This document shows, one piece after another, positions 7,128 to 7,339 of a stretch of 7,339 nt of DNA (position 1 is the stretch's first letter; each line of letters starts with the position of its first letter). Source of the DNA: Ramlibacter sp. Its GTDB lineage: Bacteria > Pseudomonadota > Gammaproteobacteria > Burkholderiales > Burkholderiaceae_C. Location: assembly GCA_021156245.1 (NCBI GenBank), contig JAJNBO010000117.1:1-7339 (forward strand). Direction: 5' to 3'. The notes below the pieces were generated by a model. It saw only the letters and a program-made list of their open reading frames with translations, was not told the origin of the DNA and ran no database searches. Position numbers and translations under genes: made by a program.

Positions 7128-7149
7128 TTGCCGGGTAAGCTCCGGGCAA
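7128..7149. promoter_or_regulatory. Imperfect inverted repeat upstream of the right-edge gene
   Basis: TTGCC (7128-7132) and GGCAA (7145-7149) are inverted arms. One mismatch inward, GG (7134-7135) pairs with CC (7142-7143), leaving TAAGCT in the centre. It occupies much of the 69-bp gap between the ArsR-type gene and the gene starting at 7171, 21 bp before that ATG. It could be an operator for the downstream gene or a weak RNA hairpin. There is no T-tract, so a terminator is unlikely. Confidence 0.25.
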
Positions 7150-7170
7150 GAAGAAGACAGGGGCTACGGG

Positions 7171-7339
7171 ATGAAGCCAGGGAGCGAGCTCTCGAAGTTC
7201 AGCCGCATCGTGCTGGACCTGTATCGCGACGCGCAGGACTTGCCGGTGGACCGGTTCCAGGATGCTGCATTCGAGCGGCTGAAGCCCGCGCTCCCCTTCG
7301 ACGCGGCCATCTGGGGCACGGCCACCATGACCCCGGCCG
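7171..7339 (+). CDS. Probable LuxR-type helix-turn-helix regulator, N-terminal part
   Basis: Only 56 codons are inside the window; the gene runs off the right edge. The protein begins [20 protein letters not shown] and continues with [29 protein letters not shown]. The pattern LYRxAxxxPxxxFQDxAFxxLKPxLPFDxAxWG resembles, from memory, the N-terminal sensory region of a group of proteobacterial LuxR-type regulators that carry a C-terminal helix-turn-helix. The DNA-binding domain itself is outside the window, so the assignment is tentative. The ATG at 7171 has AGGGG (7159-7163) 7 nt upstream, supporting this start. It lies in the same direction as the ArsR-type gene, 69 bp downstream of it. No signal peptide or membrane segment in the visible part. 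Confidence 0.6.
   Translation, partial: MKPGSELSKFSRIVLDLYRDAQDLPVDRFQDAAFERLKPALPFDAAIWGTATMTPA

Noticed and set aside
6256..7149. Long upstream extension of the NIPSNAP frame on the minus strand
   Set aside because: The extension runs antisense to the ArsR-type gene, is low complexity, and the NIPSNAP start at 6255 has its own AGGAG.

Overview
The window is GC-rich DNA with tightly packed genes. Gene content and protein style point to a betaproteobacterium, most likely of the order Burkholderiales (a Comamonadaceae-like soil bacterium). This is inferred from TctA/TctB solute uptake, a HAAT-type ABC operon, a short palindromic CCCTCTCC/GGAGAGGG repeat and NIPSNAP/ArsR pairing; no rRNA or other marker gene is present to confirm it. 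I see no RNA gene, transposon, CRISPR array or phage gene.

Left part (1-1166). Two genes on the minus strand encode the membrane part of a tripartite tricarboxylate transporter: tctB (134-598) and the first 41 codons of a tctA-like gene running off the left edge. A MarR-family regulator (747-1166) is divergent from them. Two near-identical perfect palindromes, TCACGnCGTGA, lie 21 bp apart between the divergent genes, on top of the likely tctBA promoter. They look like the operator of the neighbouring MarR protein.

Centre (1316-5954). A complete branched-chain/hydrophobic amino acid type (HAAT) ABC transporter operon, in the order permease livH, permease livM, ATPase livG, ATPase livF, periplasmic binding protein livK. 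The genes are spaced by 1 bp, overlap, overlap and 47 bp, so they are probably one transcript from a good sigma70-like promoter at 1316-1344. The substrate cannot be named from sequence, because no catabolic gene is next to it. Two details stand out. LivG has a degenerate ABC signature motif (ISQEE where LSxGQ is expected). A repeat-like palindrome is built into the last codons of livM, directly in front of the livG start.

Right part (5947-7339). A 102-residue NIPSNAP-family protein on the minus strand ends inside the tail of livK. It is transcribed divergently from an ArsR-type regulator (6361-7101) that carries two CxxC motifs. A perfect 7-bp inverted repeat lies between them. After a 69-bp gap with an imperfect dyad, the N-terminus of a protein that looks like a LuxR-type regulator starts at 7171 and runs off the right edge.

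Overall the window is two uptake systems plus three regulators, mostly of ordinary type. The least characterised unit is the divergent NIPSNAP/ArsR pair.
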